Assembly (NCBI RefSeq): GCF_021134715.1
Contig: NC_060019.1
Coordinates: 8,494,001 to 8,558,000 of the forward strand
Length of the DNA stretch: 64,000 nt
From: Daphnia pulex
Lineage: Eukaryota; Arthropoda; Branchiopoda; Diplostraca; Daphniidae
Direction of reading: 5' to 3'
The first letter of the stretch is position 1. Every line of letters begins with the position of its first letter. Made by a program: the position numbers and the translations under genes. The notes below the pieces were generated by a model. The model saw only the letters and a list, made by a program, of their open reading frames with translations, was not told the DNA's origin and did no database searches. Below, one piece after another: positions 20,599-32,596 of the stretch.

Positions 20599-23500
20599 TC
20601 AATTCCTCGGGTCGCGGGCGTAATGCTTCAGCGATTTCTCAATGTTCAATCGGTGGCCTAGACGCTTGACTCCCATGCTCATGAGGGTTTCACTGTTGAT
20701 GTGCATCAAGCTGGGCCCGTCAATGTTCCTTTTCATGAAAACGTTCTTGTATTCGTTGAGGAAGATGCTGTCGAGCCAGTCGGCCGTGTCGCTGACGGTC
20801 CACTCGTGCAGCGGCTTGTGGGGAAATCTGCGGGTCGACACAACCATTTCTTGGTGGCCAGCACGGGTCGTTTCGGCCTCGATGACATCCGGACTGAAGG
20901 AGACCTTCTTGGGGACGGTGCCAACTACGCGGACGGTGGGCGGTTTGCTGCTGCTGCTGCTGATGGCGTCGTCGCTCAAACGGCGTTCAACCATTCGGCG
21001 ATTGAGAAAGTGCGACGAGAAGGAGATGGGCACAGCGTCGTCGCTGCCGTCTCCCAGCGCGCCGCGCAGCTGTCCTGAGCTCATGGACTTGGGTAATTGA
21101 CGCTGGCCGGGTTTGTGCGTCATCATCATCACAGAATCAGAAAATTCGGGTGGCGGTGGGGCAAGAAAGGATTCCTCGTTCTCCGACGAGGAGGAAGCCA
21201 CCGCTTCGATAAACTGCGGAGGTGGCGGGACGACGGGAGCCGTTTTCTTGGCCGGCGACCGGTTCATGCCGCTCAACTCGTCAACGTGTTTCCGGATCAG
21301 TTGCAGACTTTCTTCAATCGTTCGCTCACCGTCGGACGTCGTTTGGTGTTCAGACGACGACGGCGCGCCCGCCTCCCGCCAATGACCGTTGATCTTCTTG
21401 ACCGGTTTGTGGTTCTCCAGGATCGTAGCGTCGTCCCGCTCCGAAGAGTTGGTGCTGGTCGAAAGCGAACTCAACGTCGATATGGTGCTGACCGAATCCT
21501 GTTCGACGGCCATATCAGACTGTTGAGACTGCAATCTGTCTTCCATGTCCGGCTCTCCGTTTTCGACCGGCGGCGGCAGCTGAATTAAAGAAACGGCGTG
21601 GCGAGTCAGCGTTCCGGTTCGGCGGCCGTTTTTAGTGTGTCCGTATTGCGACTCCTCCGACTGGCTGCTGCTGCCGTTGACCGGCACGAAAGTGACGTAG
21701 GCGTCCTCGCAATAGGAATCTTGAACGAGTTGATCGCTAAGCTCTTCAGGAAACGATTGAGAGTTCTTCAACAAAGACTTGGCCTTTAGTATGTCGGCGC
21801 AAAAGCTCTGCGACTTGGGCAAACTTGCTCGATTTCCTTCCGACTTTCGCCCTTCGACTTCGACCCGTTGTGGCTGCCTGGGCGGATTGGGCTGTTTGAT
21901 TTCAATCGGCTGAGATTGCGGTTTGATTTCAATCAGGAGCTTCGTACGAGGAGGTTCGTTGTCGGCCGCCGTGCTGTGGGCAACCATCATTCGCGATGCT
22001 TTGCCCGCTGCCAGACCATTCTGGGCAGCTTCTTCTTCGCTGTCATAGTCCGGATCGGGTATAAGCGGAGTAGAATTGACAGTCACGCTGACGCGCGGCT
22101 CTTCGTTTTTCGCCGATTTGACCTGGACATTGGGACGGGAACTGCGTGGCGGTAAACTCTTGGATCGTGAAGCTGCAGAAGATGGAGGTGATCCAGTCAT
22201 GGAAGATTGGACGTTCGTCATTTTCTTGGATCCGGTCGGGCGGAGTGTCATGTAGCCGACGTTTTTCATATCTTCCGGCAGGGCGTAGAGCTTGGCATTG
22301 TCGCTGGGTCGGAAGCTGGACATGACTGGAGTCGTAGGACGGTCGCCACCGGCCGCAGCGACGGCGGCATATTCGCTGTGAGCTTTGGTAACGTCAACTC
22401 GGACAACCTGAGACGGCGGAGGTGGAGGTGGCGGCGGATGATTTGGCGGAGGAGCCGTACAATGCGGACTGCCTGCTCTTTTTGGAAGAGTATTGCAATT
22501 GCCGGTCGAGTAAATCGGACGGCACGGCTTAACGGCGCGGTAGTCGCGATTCCCCAACAAATTCAATTGATCGGCGATCGGAGTAGTTGCGTCTTCTCCG
22601 TCGTCATCGCCATCCTCCTCCTCCTCTTCTTCCGTCTCATCTCCATCGTCGTCGTCTTCCGACTGATGGTAGGAATCCTCAATGTTCTGCCAAGAGCCGT
22701 GATAACGGACGCCGGAATGGCGTGGCCCTCCCGGTTTGGAGGCGGCATTTCCAGGAGCCCAGGAGCGACGCGAATTGCGTTGATTGTGAACTTGCAGCTC
22801 CATGCCGTAGACGTTCTCCTGACTCTGACTCTTTCGCCAATCTTCCGCCGATTGGACATCCGGTGGAATTTCGACTTCTGCTGTCCAAGAAGAAGTCATC
22901 ACCTCGCCATTTTGCTGCTGTTCCCAACACAATTCCGGTGTGCTGTGGAATTCCTTGTGTAGTTTCAACAGCTCTGCCGACGTCTTCTGCTTCTGGACAA
23001 ACCCAAATATAATTATTTCATCATCTCAGTGGAATAAAAGAAGAAAAGCTTTTTACTCTCATGCGCTTCATTTCAGCCACACTGGCGTAAACACGGGGTG
23101 ACCGGTTGTTCTCCGCTGGTGGCGCTGGAGGGCTGACAGCAGTGGGGATAGATAATCTTTCCAGATCGGTGGTTGAAACACGCCCAGATCCTGAACGCGA
23201 GCGAATCGAAGCTGTCCTTGACGAAGACGAATTGGAATAGATATCTTCCGCCGTCTCCGTACTCGATTGAGAAGATTCTATCACACACACGATAAAAAGA
23301 GGAGAAAGAAAATAAAAAAAAAAAACGTTAACCGATTTGTTGGTATTGATTTCAAGCATCTTGGTCGTCGTGTATACCCATATCGTTGAGTGCTACAACC
23401 ATCGAGCGAGCACGGGCGCGACCGACACTTAGCGTCGTCCGGGGATCTCGTTTCGGTGGTTGTGGGGGCCGCCCTGCAAACGAGAAGAAAATCGATAAAG

Positions 23501-26500
23501 ACGTCGTCGTCCAAGAGACTTGCAATTTCCGATTACAAAGTAGTAGTCGTAGTACGTTACCTGGTAACTTTCGAGGAAGTGTGGAATACTGTCGACTACT
23601 GTTGGGGACTGTTAAAGCATATTCGCTGACTGATTGGCTGACTGATTGGTTGACAGGTTGGACGGTGGCGGAGCAGATAGTCAGCTGAACCAAATTACCA
23701 GAACGACGGATACAATCGACCACAGTCTCGTGCGAAGCCTTGGCCAGATCTTCTCCATTGATCTGATGTAAAAAAAAATGAAAAAAAAAAATAAAACAAA
23801 AAATAAAATTTATAAAATCGAACTCGATGGAGCAAATCAAAGAAACTTACAGCCAGGATGAAATCGCCAGGCTGAAGTCCGGCTCGGTCGGCTACACTGC
23901 CAGCTTCGACACTATCCAAATACTGTAAAGCCGGAACTCGATTCTGAATAGGGTTGAAATCCTTCATGCCCGTCATTGTCTTTGCACCGCGCAGCACGAA
24001 ACCAAATCCTCTCTGGCCCTTATGCAGGATGACAGTCCGCGGTTCGCTGTACCTAAAACCAAACCAAAGTCGTCAGTTTTAAGTTTGACTGGTATAAAAC
24101 TTATCAACCGATACTTACAGAGACTTCATCCGTGGAGTCGTTCCGTAATTTTGTGCAGTCATTTCTCGGCGACCGGCAGCTCTGGCTTCCATGGTCTTTC
24201 CCAGTTGCAAAACGGGAACTGGGACAGGCAGGGTCATGCCCATATTTGGCACACCAGTAGCTTTGGAGATGACAGCCGGGCTGGGATGATGTCGAGCCGC
24301 TGCGATAGCGGCCGGATTGCGCAACCTGACTTCTTGCACGCAACTGGGAGGGAAATAGCCACTGTCTCCCCTTAACCAGCCCTCCAACAGCCCACAGTCT
24401 GTTGATCCCGTCACTAAATAATGATGATATTTAAAAAATTGGTTCGTCATTGTCGAGTTTCTCGAATTTCCAGCCCATTGAACTGCTACTAATAAGCAGG
24501 TAGTAGTACGTTACCTTCAATAATATCCCCCGGTTGCAAGTTGAGATGGTTGGCTTCCTTGCAACTGTACGCCTCCGTGCAGACGACTGTCATGCCTGGC
24601 AGGACCAGCGAGTGCTCAGACGGGGTATTTGCATCGTAGCTTCCGCCGCTTCCACTGTTGGACGTGCCAACGCCCGAGCTATCACTGACAATGTCGCATT
24701 GGTCCACGCTGATTTTGTCTGCGCGAGGCCATAGGAAAAACGAGAGAGAGAGAGTTGAGTCATGCAAAGATAAATAATCAAAACAATAAGGCCCAGCAGG
24801 CCGGTCATTACCAGTCAAACTGCTTCCATTATCTTCGCTTTCAGCCGTACAAGAAGAGGAGCTGCCCGTATCGCTGCGCACAGACACGGTGCTCATGCAC
24901 ATGGGATTCGATTCCAGCCAGCGATCAGTGCTGGAAGGCGACGGGGAGGGCTGCTGCTGCTGGCGGCGATTCATCGACCTGCTAGTCAGCGAGCTGTACA
25001 CCAAAGTCGGGCTGGGCGTGCTGCTCGATCCGGTCGTCGACGACGAAGCGATGGAAGACGCGTCCAGCATCATGGCATTCGACGACATCGAATGCCTCAT
25101 CGACAGCAGTACGCCAGACTTTCGCCGACGGGGATTGAACGATGGAGTTTCCTTGAATGCCACTACGGTCAGTCGTAAACAAGAGCAAAAACATTTTTTC
25201 TTTAGTTAAGTATGACGTTTTTTTTACGAGCGGAAAGTGTCGGACGGGTTTATATTGCCGATGACGACTTACCGACATCCTCGCCTCTAAACCGATGGAT
25301 AAGAGCGGCTAACTCCAGGTTGCCGGCAATTACCGCCACCTGGTAGGGTGTCTGATTGGCGTAGTTAAGGGCTTCGCGATCGGCCCCCCGGAAGAGCAGC
25401 AGTCGTGCGCACGCTTCCTGATTGTCCACAGCACAGACGTGGAGGGGCGTGTTGCCCGACGCATTCTTGGCGTTCATGTCGGCTCCGTAAAACAGCAGGT
25501 TCTCCAAATGCTGGACGAGTCCATTACGGCAGGCCTGAAATTCAAAAAAGAATGTTGAGATTCTCCTTTTGGTTGAGAGTTGAGTTATTACGGCGCATTC
25601 CGTGAAATTCCTCGTTTCGTCATTTTCCGGATAACTAACCAGAAACGAACCCCTTTAAAATGTACGACTATCTTTATTACAAATGGCGTTTTGTCGCAAT
25701 CACAAGTTGATGCATGTGAACATGCCAGTTCTACACCTGCTTTTTGATTGCGAGAAAGTTTGCAACTGCTCAGCCAAGTCTGCAACTCCACAACTACTTT
25801 CAAGAATGTGAGAGCACATAAATATCACATGAAACCTTAATGCAATGGTATGTGGTGGAAAATGTCAATAATTGTCATGCTGCCACCCATTCAGAGCTCG
25901 AGGATGTTAGACAGACGTAATATGCAAAGACAAACCTGGTGGACTTCATGCCATCCCTGAGCATCTTGCACACCGTGAATGGAGTAATCATGAAGGAGTG
26001 CCTGGCATAACATTGGAGAGGCTTTGGCTGACACTGCGGTCCACAGAGGAGTCAGACCTTTGGCATCACGAACATTAGGGGAGGCCCCCAGGTCCAAAAG
26101 GGTTCTCACAGCTTCTATGCTGCTCTTCTCAGAGGCCCTGTGCAAGGCGGTCGATCCGCATCTCGTTCGGTAATCGATCAATGCACCGCCACCAACCAGG
26201 GCCAGAAGTAGTGGCCCGGGGCGAGATGAAACTGCAGCCAACGTCAGTGGGGTCTCTGTACACGATAATCATTGAATAAGTATGACGAAAATAAAAATAG
26301 ATTCGATGCAAATTGTGACGAGACTGTCAAATGGAAATCATCAGTCGAGAAAAACCCAGGGCATGTCACTCAAAACAGGTTTTTACCAGGAAAAATGTGG
26401 GCGTTTGAAATTTCTGCCTAAACGTCAGGGGGAAAACATGACTGATCGCAGCGCCATCAACGGCCAAATAACTCTTGGCCATTTCACAAACCAGGAATGC

Positions 26501-29500
26501 ATAATTTTATTACATTTTATATACATCTCTCTTGCTGTGCACACACTCTCCAAGGAATAGATCGACACATTTTTTTTTTCAATTCACGTGAGGATTTCCA
26601 AATGGCCTACCAGCTTTCCCATTCATTCTTCCCAGAAATTCGATTTTCTACGCCATTTTATTCAGTTCGACAGGTATAGAAAAAAAGAAAAGAAAATAGT
26701 TATATATATATCCTCCTTAACGACAGAACCAATTTCTAGTCCACGAAAAGCAACGGGGGGAATGTCAAATGCGCGTTCTTTTTGAACACACACAATTCGT
26801 AATAGGATCACGAGGGAATAGAGAAGAAGACATGGCCCCCAAAGAGTCACGGGACTTATAAAATCACGTGTACTGTACCACCACACAACTATTTTTTCTC
26901 CTCCCAATTCGTTGCTCCAACGCCATCGGATGGAAAAAGTGAATGACAGTTAAATGGGAAATTTTCTACCTCATCCGAATGATATATACCGAGAAAAACA
27001 GAAGAAGAAGAAGAAAAAACTTACCGCCCGTCTCCTGACAGTGAATGTTGGGATCCAGCCCTTTGGCACACATTTTGGTAATCTTCTCCGTTTGGCCGCT
27101 GGTCACGTAGTCGAAGAAGCGACGCAAGTTGACGCGTGTGTGCAGCGAACGCAGTTGCTTCTCGTCCAGATGCAGCATCTTGTACACACGCCTCTTGTAC
27201 TTCAACTGTACATTGAAATATGTTTTTTTTTGTTATTTTAAGTTGATCTCCTTTGATGTGATTATTATCAAGTTGAGATGGCGAAAGAGAGAACCGTTAC
27301 AAGTGCGTCCAGCGAACGCGTTTCTTAATGACTAACATTAAGGGTGTATGTACTACTAGGTATCCATTATTAACAACTGTTTCTCTCGCTCGCTCGTATA
27401 CACTGTCCGGTTTTTTCTCGAAAACTCATTAGACGTTTTTGAACCGTCTGCTGCTGCTGCTGTGATTCGGGAGAAAAAAGACGATCCCTGGCCGTTAGGA
27501 GTCAACCGTCTAATCACGGCAACGGCGCAATAAATTTTTGGAAAATGGTTCAGCATTTTTCTCTTTTTCGATCGTAATGGTCGTCATAAACTAAAAAAAC
27601 AACAAAATGAGCGCTCAGCTCATTAACGGGGCTGATGTCATTCTCGTTTTCCGCGAACGTTTTTACTGCGCAGCAACAGCGAGAGCAGAGGATCTGGCGG
27701 GACGGACAAGTAGTATACCTAACCGCACTTAATGCATTTCGCCTATTAATGAATGTTTATCTACCTCAAGGTAGCCGCCAGGTCCGTTAAAAGGATAATC
27801 CGACAGGGGGCGTTCTTCGTCGAGAAATTTGCCGGCCCGGCCGTTTGACGGCGGATAAAACAGTCCATAGTTGAAACTTTCCTTCAGCTCCTTGAAAAAA
27901 TAAAATAAAAATTTATTTTAAAAAAATTGAATAAGTGGAAAAGTCAGAAGAAAAAAATAAAAAGTTGATTCGTGTGGTTGTGGATTGTTGTTGCATGGGT
28001 GATTTTTTTGTTTCCAAAAAAAGATCTACCTACGGTAACAACAACAACAACAACAAGTGAGCCATCAAAATCCCACACGCGGATCCACAAGAGAGATCCG
28101 CCGGCACAATGCTCTCGCCGCATTCTTCGATCAAACAAGGACGAAACAAGGAAGAAGAAGAAGAAATATTTGGAGTTGTACACAAGTATGTATATAAAGC
28201 TTCGTCATGGTTTACGGGAAAAGGTTCACGTCGAGCGCACACGTAACACAAGCGTGCTGCCCTTGCGCCACAGTATTATATCATGCGGTGAACAAGCTCA
28301 TTATTCTGATTTCATTTTTCATTTTCTGGTTGGAAAATAAAAATTAAAAAAAAGAAATTCTCCGCTTCGTCGATTTCGTGTCCTTTTTTTTCTTTTTCTC
28401 GGGAAAAATAAAAGAGGCGCGGCCGCCTGGGCACGACAATAAATTGGCAACTCGGGGAGGATCTCATTTCATTAGCATCCGCATCGATAAATCCTTGCGC
28501 AGTACGTAAGAGAGTTGGATTGCAATCAGGGAGTGAAGAGAGTGAGATCATGGCCAATGCTGAGGTAACAAATAAACAACATGCAACCGACCACCTTGGC
28601 TAAATGCAATATGGCGGGATGCCGTGCATTTCTCATTATAATGCAAGACTGGGGCGGTGTCATGGCAACAGCGTGTGTAGCGTGATTCGATTTCATCCCC
28701 ACCCAAGGAAAGTGAAAAATAAAGACAGAAGAAGAAAAACAATCAAAGTTGAAAATAAAAACAACAAAAAACATAACAAAGTTAGTAGAACACCTCTTAC
28801 CCGATACCAAGAGGCCACCTGTTAGTTTGTTAACATTTTTTGAGAGGAGGTATATAGGGACCGGGAGTGTTTTTTTTAAATAATCCCGGTAGCACACAAC
28901 AACGGACAGACATCACCAGCAGGTCGTAGACGAAAAAATTCAAACAACCAACCAAAACATAAAAAAAAAAAAAAATAGAAAAAAAAACACATATTATTAA
29001 TAATAAGAAAAAGAATATCAGTATATATACACACGAGTAATAATATTCAAATAGATGGGCTGATAAGAAGTAAAGAAAAAAGTCTATATGGCCGAAAAGA
29101 TAATAAACGGTTATAATAATAATAGACGAAGAGCCAAAAATGGTTCGAAATGAAACCGGGAATTCGGTTCAGACCGAAAATCATCGACGCATATCGCCTT
29201 TTGCTGTGCAACAATTTGTGTGAACCTTTCTAGAAGATTCCGTGACCTTCTTTCTTCTTCTTCTTCTTCTTGTTCCATCGGCTGGCCAGCATCTCCCCCC
29301 GTAGAGCATTAAAACAAAAAGGCTATCGTGAGTCGGAGTGAGCTGGAGAGCTGCGTGAATCGGGTGAGAGAGAAAAGCTAGCGCTTCTTTTTTTGGCTTT
29401 GGCTCTTTCTCAGCGGGGTTTATTGTTTCAATAAACGAGTCCCGTCTCGCTCGATTTCCAGGGCGAGCTAATTAAAGAAATTGATGGGCGGCACATCGTC

Positions 29501-30247
29501 GTACTACGTATAGACTCTCCCTCCATTTCCCCCTGGTATCGCGTTATATCACACAGGGTCCCCCCCAACCCATAAACCAAAGCAGCCAGACACAACAAAC
29601 AAACAACAAAGCTGATGATATTAACGGCCCCCGTGCGAAAGTCAGAAAAAATAACTAAAACAAATAGCCAATTGGATTGGACAATAACTGTCCGGCGACG
29701 AAAATGAAACAATAAGAAAACTAAAACACTAAATAATTGACGACACATATATAACATCCTGGTTTGAAATGGGTCGAATGAAAAATCATTTGTTAAAAAA
29801 CGGACGTCACAATTTGACACCTGGTGGCCGCCAACCAGTTCAAACGAGTCAACTGGACGAAATGGGCCCAAAAGTTACTAACACACAACTGAGTAAGAGA
29901 TGTCGACAAACAAGTCATTTGTGATGGGGCTAATTAATAGACAGTCGTGCCAAAGTTGGCTGGGCACTCACTTTAGGCAGGCTGGCCAAACATTGCTGTT
30001 TGACATTCCAGACGAGCTCTTCGCGATGAAAGTGGATCACCTTCTGGACATTGAGTTCCGGCACGTAAATGCGGACGGACACGGTCGTCGCATTGACAGC
30101 AGGATCGTGTTGCAGCTGCTGATGATGCGGAATTATTTCAGAGCCAGCGGCCGATTCGCCTCCGGCCGCGATGCCGCCGCTGCTACTGCCCAGCACCATC
30201 GACGACACGGCCGATTTGATGCTGCTGTTCTCCTCCATCATCATCAT
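20599..30247 (-). CDS. Prosap: Shank postsynaptic scaffold (SH3 and multiple ankyrin repeat domains protein)
   Basis: Thirteen coding exons: 30247-29972, 27890-27765, 27205-27025, 26255-25936, 25534-25273, 25162-24812, 24718-24515, 24413-24119, 24046-23851, 23762-23561, 23473-23378, 23277-23057 and 22992-20599, giving 1707 residues with matching phases throughout. Domains in order: FERM-F0-like N-terminus (about 57-160, including NYGLFYPPSNGRAGKFLDEE); ankyrin repeats (about 165-385, with FYGADMNAKNASGNTPLHVC); SH3 (about 525-600); PDZ with GFGFVLRG (about 673-765); a long disordered region with an acidic tract and proline runs; two Homer-ligand PPxxF motifs (PPPQF and PPPEF, about 1500-1525); and a C-terminal SAM domain (about 1635-1702). 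This full Shank order identifies it. It would organise excitatory synapses by linking receptors, Homer and actin. Exon 11 uses a GTATAC donor; reading past it meets TGA at once. Confidence 0.96.
27206..27764 (-). other. Shank intron
   Basis: The intron separates the exon ending GGYLE from the exon starting LKYKRRVY. It contains CTG-rich and AT-rich short repeats and nothing coding that was recognised. Confidence 0.6.
27891..29971 (-). other. Shank intron, 2.1 kb, low-complexity rich
   Basis: The intron lies between the first and second coding exons. It holds (ACA)n near 28036-28056, A/T-rich tracts (28955-29060), a CTT run near 29246-29270 and several short open frames that look accidental. 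No nested gene was recognised. Confidence 0.6.
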
Positions 30248-30396
30248 TCTCCGAATTTTTCTATTGGCGATGATTGTTGCTCGTCTTCTTCTTCTTCTTC
30301 GATTTCCACCAGAGTCGTGCGGGGTTGTTTGGGCAGCCTAGACTTCACTGGACGGTGGCGGCGACAGCTCTCTCCGGATTCATTTCACTTGTTTGC
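30248..30396 (-). other. Prosap: Shank 5' leader, part of the exon with the start codon
   Basis: The acceptor TTCTCCAG lies just before 30396. Between the acceptor and the main ATG at 30247 there are TGA at 30382-30380 and TAG at 30340-30338, both in the Shank frame. A second ATG overlapping the first stop (ATGA) opens a 12-codon ORF that also ends before the main start. The main start is a run of four ATG codons followed by GAG GAG AAC, in a weak context. Confidence 0.65.
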
Positions 30397-30709
30397 CTGG
30401 AGAAGGAAAAGAAGAGAGAAAATGTCAAGACATGCCGGAGTGTGGGCCCTTATCCGTAAGTGTACAACGACAACTTGGCTCAAAAAATGGGAGCTGTCAC
30501 AGCTTTCTTTTGCTCTCATTTTCCCCTCTATTTCGTTAACTAAATAAGAATCATGTGACACACATCAAAATCCTCCCGCTGGTTATAACGTGAAAAGAGG
30601 AAAAAAGAATGAAGAAAAAAAACACGCTCGGCGTTCGGTTGCCGGCTGGTTGGGCACACACCGTCCGTCACACAATTTGACATTTCCTTTTTGACGAAGA
30701 AATACTTAC

Positions 30710-30737
30710 GCATCAAAGCCTCGGCGTCTGTCTTTAT
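30710..30737 (-). other. Prosap: 28-nt leader microexon, probably Shank
   Basis: A pyrimidine-rich tract ends in TTGTGCAG before 30737 and a consensus donor GTAAGTATT follows 30710. The 28 nt read ATA AAG ACA GAC GCC GAG GCT TTG ATG C, open in the frame passed from the 59.6 kb exon and leaving phase 1 for the exon at 30396. Microexons are common in neuronal genes. Its assignment to Shank is inferred from strand, spacing and frame fit. Confidence 0.5.
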
Positions 30738-30957
30738 CTGCACAACACGCACAAGAAAAGGAAATAAAATTCCAGAATAAAAACAAAAGACGACGACGAC
30801 GACGGAAGACGCGCAATACAACAAGGTTCACGCCCGCCCGAACGAAAGGGAAGTTGATTGCCATTTTCCTGTGTGTGTGTGTGTTTCTACTGCGCTAAAT
30901 CCCGACGGAGAGAACGCCCTTCTATCCTCCCCATTCTTTTTTGTTTTTCACCCGACC

Positions 30958-30981
30958 AACGAACGAACGAACGAACGAACG
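30958..30981. repeat. (AACG)6 tetranucleotide microsatellite
   Basis: Six perfect AACG units lie 220 bp upstream of the microexon, inside the proposed large intron. It is the only perfect tetranucleotide run of this length noticed in the window. Confidence 0.85.
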
Positions 30982-32140
30982 TAGGCAGGAGAAAAAAGGG
31001 AAAAGTTGGATTAGATTCCTTTTATTTGTTTACCGACTGAAGGCGCGTTGTCATCGCACGGCCCCCTTTATTCTTTTGCCCTTGGCTCTTTTTTATTTCT
31101 TTCGTTTTTTTTAAAAACATTTTTTCTTCTTCTTCTTCTTAGCTCTCGGATCGATAAACGAACTCCATCCGTCATCTGCCGGCATTTTCTCTTTTTTTTT
31201 CGGCTGCCATCATTCTCGGCTGGAAGAAATGAAATAAAAAAAAAAAGACGAGTGCGCCCAACAAATGCATACGAAATGTGCACAACAACAATCGATTGTA
31301 TCATTTAGATGCCATGACAGGCGACTGTATATATTTCTTCCCGTTTCTATTTTTTTTTATCCTCCATCCCGTTTTATTTTATTTTTTTCTGTGTGTGACA
31401 GAGTGGAGGAGGGTGGAGGGATATTGTTGTCGCCGGTTGAGCGCCAACAGCTCAGAGTCAGTGTGGATCGATCCTTCACTCCCTTCCCCCTTCCACACGG
31501 TACACACACAACGAGATCCGCTCTTATGGTTACCACCCTCCCGTTTCTCCTTCGCCCAGCCCAGGGTGAAAGTTGTTTCAAATTTCCCTCTCTACTCTTC
31601 AAGATTCAAAAAATCAGCGCCATGAAAAAAGAGCCGGTGAAAAGAAAATCCCGAAAGCTCATCGGCTTGATGGAACGCCATCAAAGACACATTCCACTTC
31701 TTTCGGTGGATCCAATAAAACTGGGATGAATCAATCAAGGCCTCTTTTGGGGGAGGCGGAAAAATAAAAATAACAAAAAAGCGACCGACACGGCCGACTA
31801 CGTAGAAAAACAGCGTCATGGCAACCAGAAGGGGGATTGTGAGCCCCTCCACGACGATGATTATTATTAATATAACATAACCCCGTGTAGAGTTGTATTA
31901 TTTTGGTCGATCAAATTGCGGTCGCTAAGGGACAACTTTTCGTCTTCTTCTTCTACCCAATATTTTCATATTCTCCACATTTTAACTGCTGCCGTTTCGG
32001 TCCGGCCAAGAGTTCAGTGACTCCGCCTATACAGTCCATCACTTCCGGGCCGGCGAGAAGAAAATATCCACAAAAAAAAAAAAGAAAAGGGAAAGTCGGA
32101 GTAGTAAATTTTCCTCTGAAAAAGAAGAAGAAGATACAAC

Positions 32141-32158
32141 AGAGAGAGAGAGAGAGAG
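32141..32158. repeat. (AG)9 microsatellite
   Basis: Nine perfect AG units. On the minus strand, the presumed transcribed strand, this is a CT run. Confidence 0.85.
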
Positions 32159-32578
32159 TCTGTCTTTGTCTGCTAGCTTCTTATTCCTTTTCCTGATTCT
32201 CAGACGTAGTTGGTAGGCGGCCAAGTCATACATACATGGGATATACATATCCCAGGAAATCTTACTGGCCGCCCAGCTTCTCTCTCTCTCTGTGTAGGAC
32301 GGGCGAAGAGATCAATACTCACAGACGCTCTCTTTGCTTTCAACTAGCATCCAGCGTGCTGGATAAAGAGGCCCGCAACCGCCTGGACTTGATAGTTATT
32401 AGTCTGTTGTATTGTATCATATTTGAGAGCTGGAGGGCATCAATGTTGCACTGCGAGTAGAAAAGGAAACTAAAAACCATCTAAATGTGTGCGCACAGAT
32501 AATTGCGGATGGATAAAGTGAAGAGAGAGAGCCCCAGAGCGCAGCAGCAGCAGTTGGACGGATGCAACTCGATCGATC

Positions 32579-32596
32579 CAGCAGCAGCAGCAGCAG
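32579..32596. repeat. (CAG)6 microsatellite
   Basis: Six perfect CAG units, with a second shorter CAG cluster 40 bp to the left (32541-32553). No coding frame supports it. Confidence 0.85.

Noticed and set aside
20642..22962. Long plus-strand open frames (up to 251 codons) opposite the last Shank exon
   Set aside because: They are antisense shadows of a GC-richer coding exon; composition is Arg-rich and no domain is visible.
23355..23473. Alternative end of Shank at a TGA directly after exon 11
   Set aside because: The next exon continues in phase from the GTATAC donor and the Homer motifs and SAM domain follow, so the TGA is intronic in the main form.
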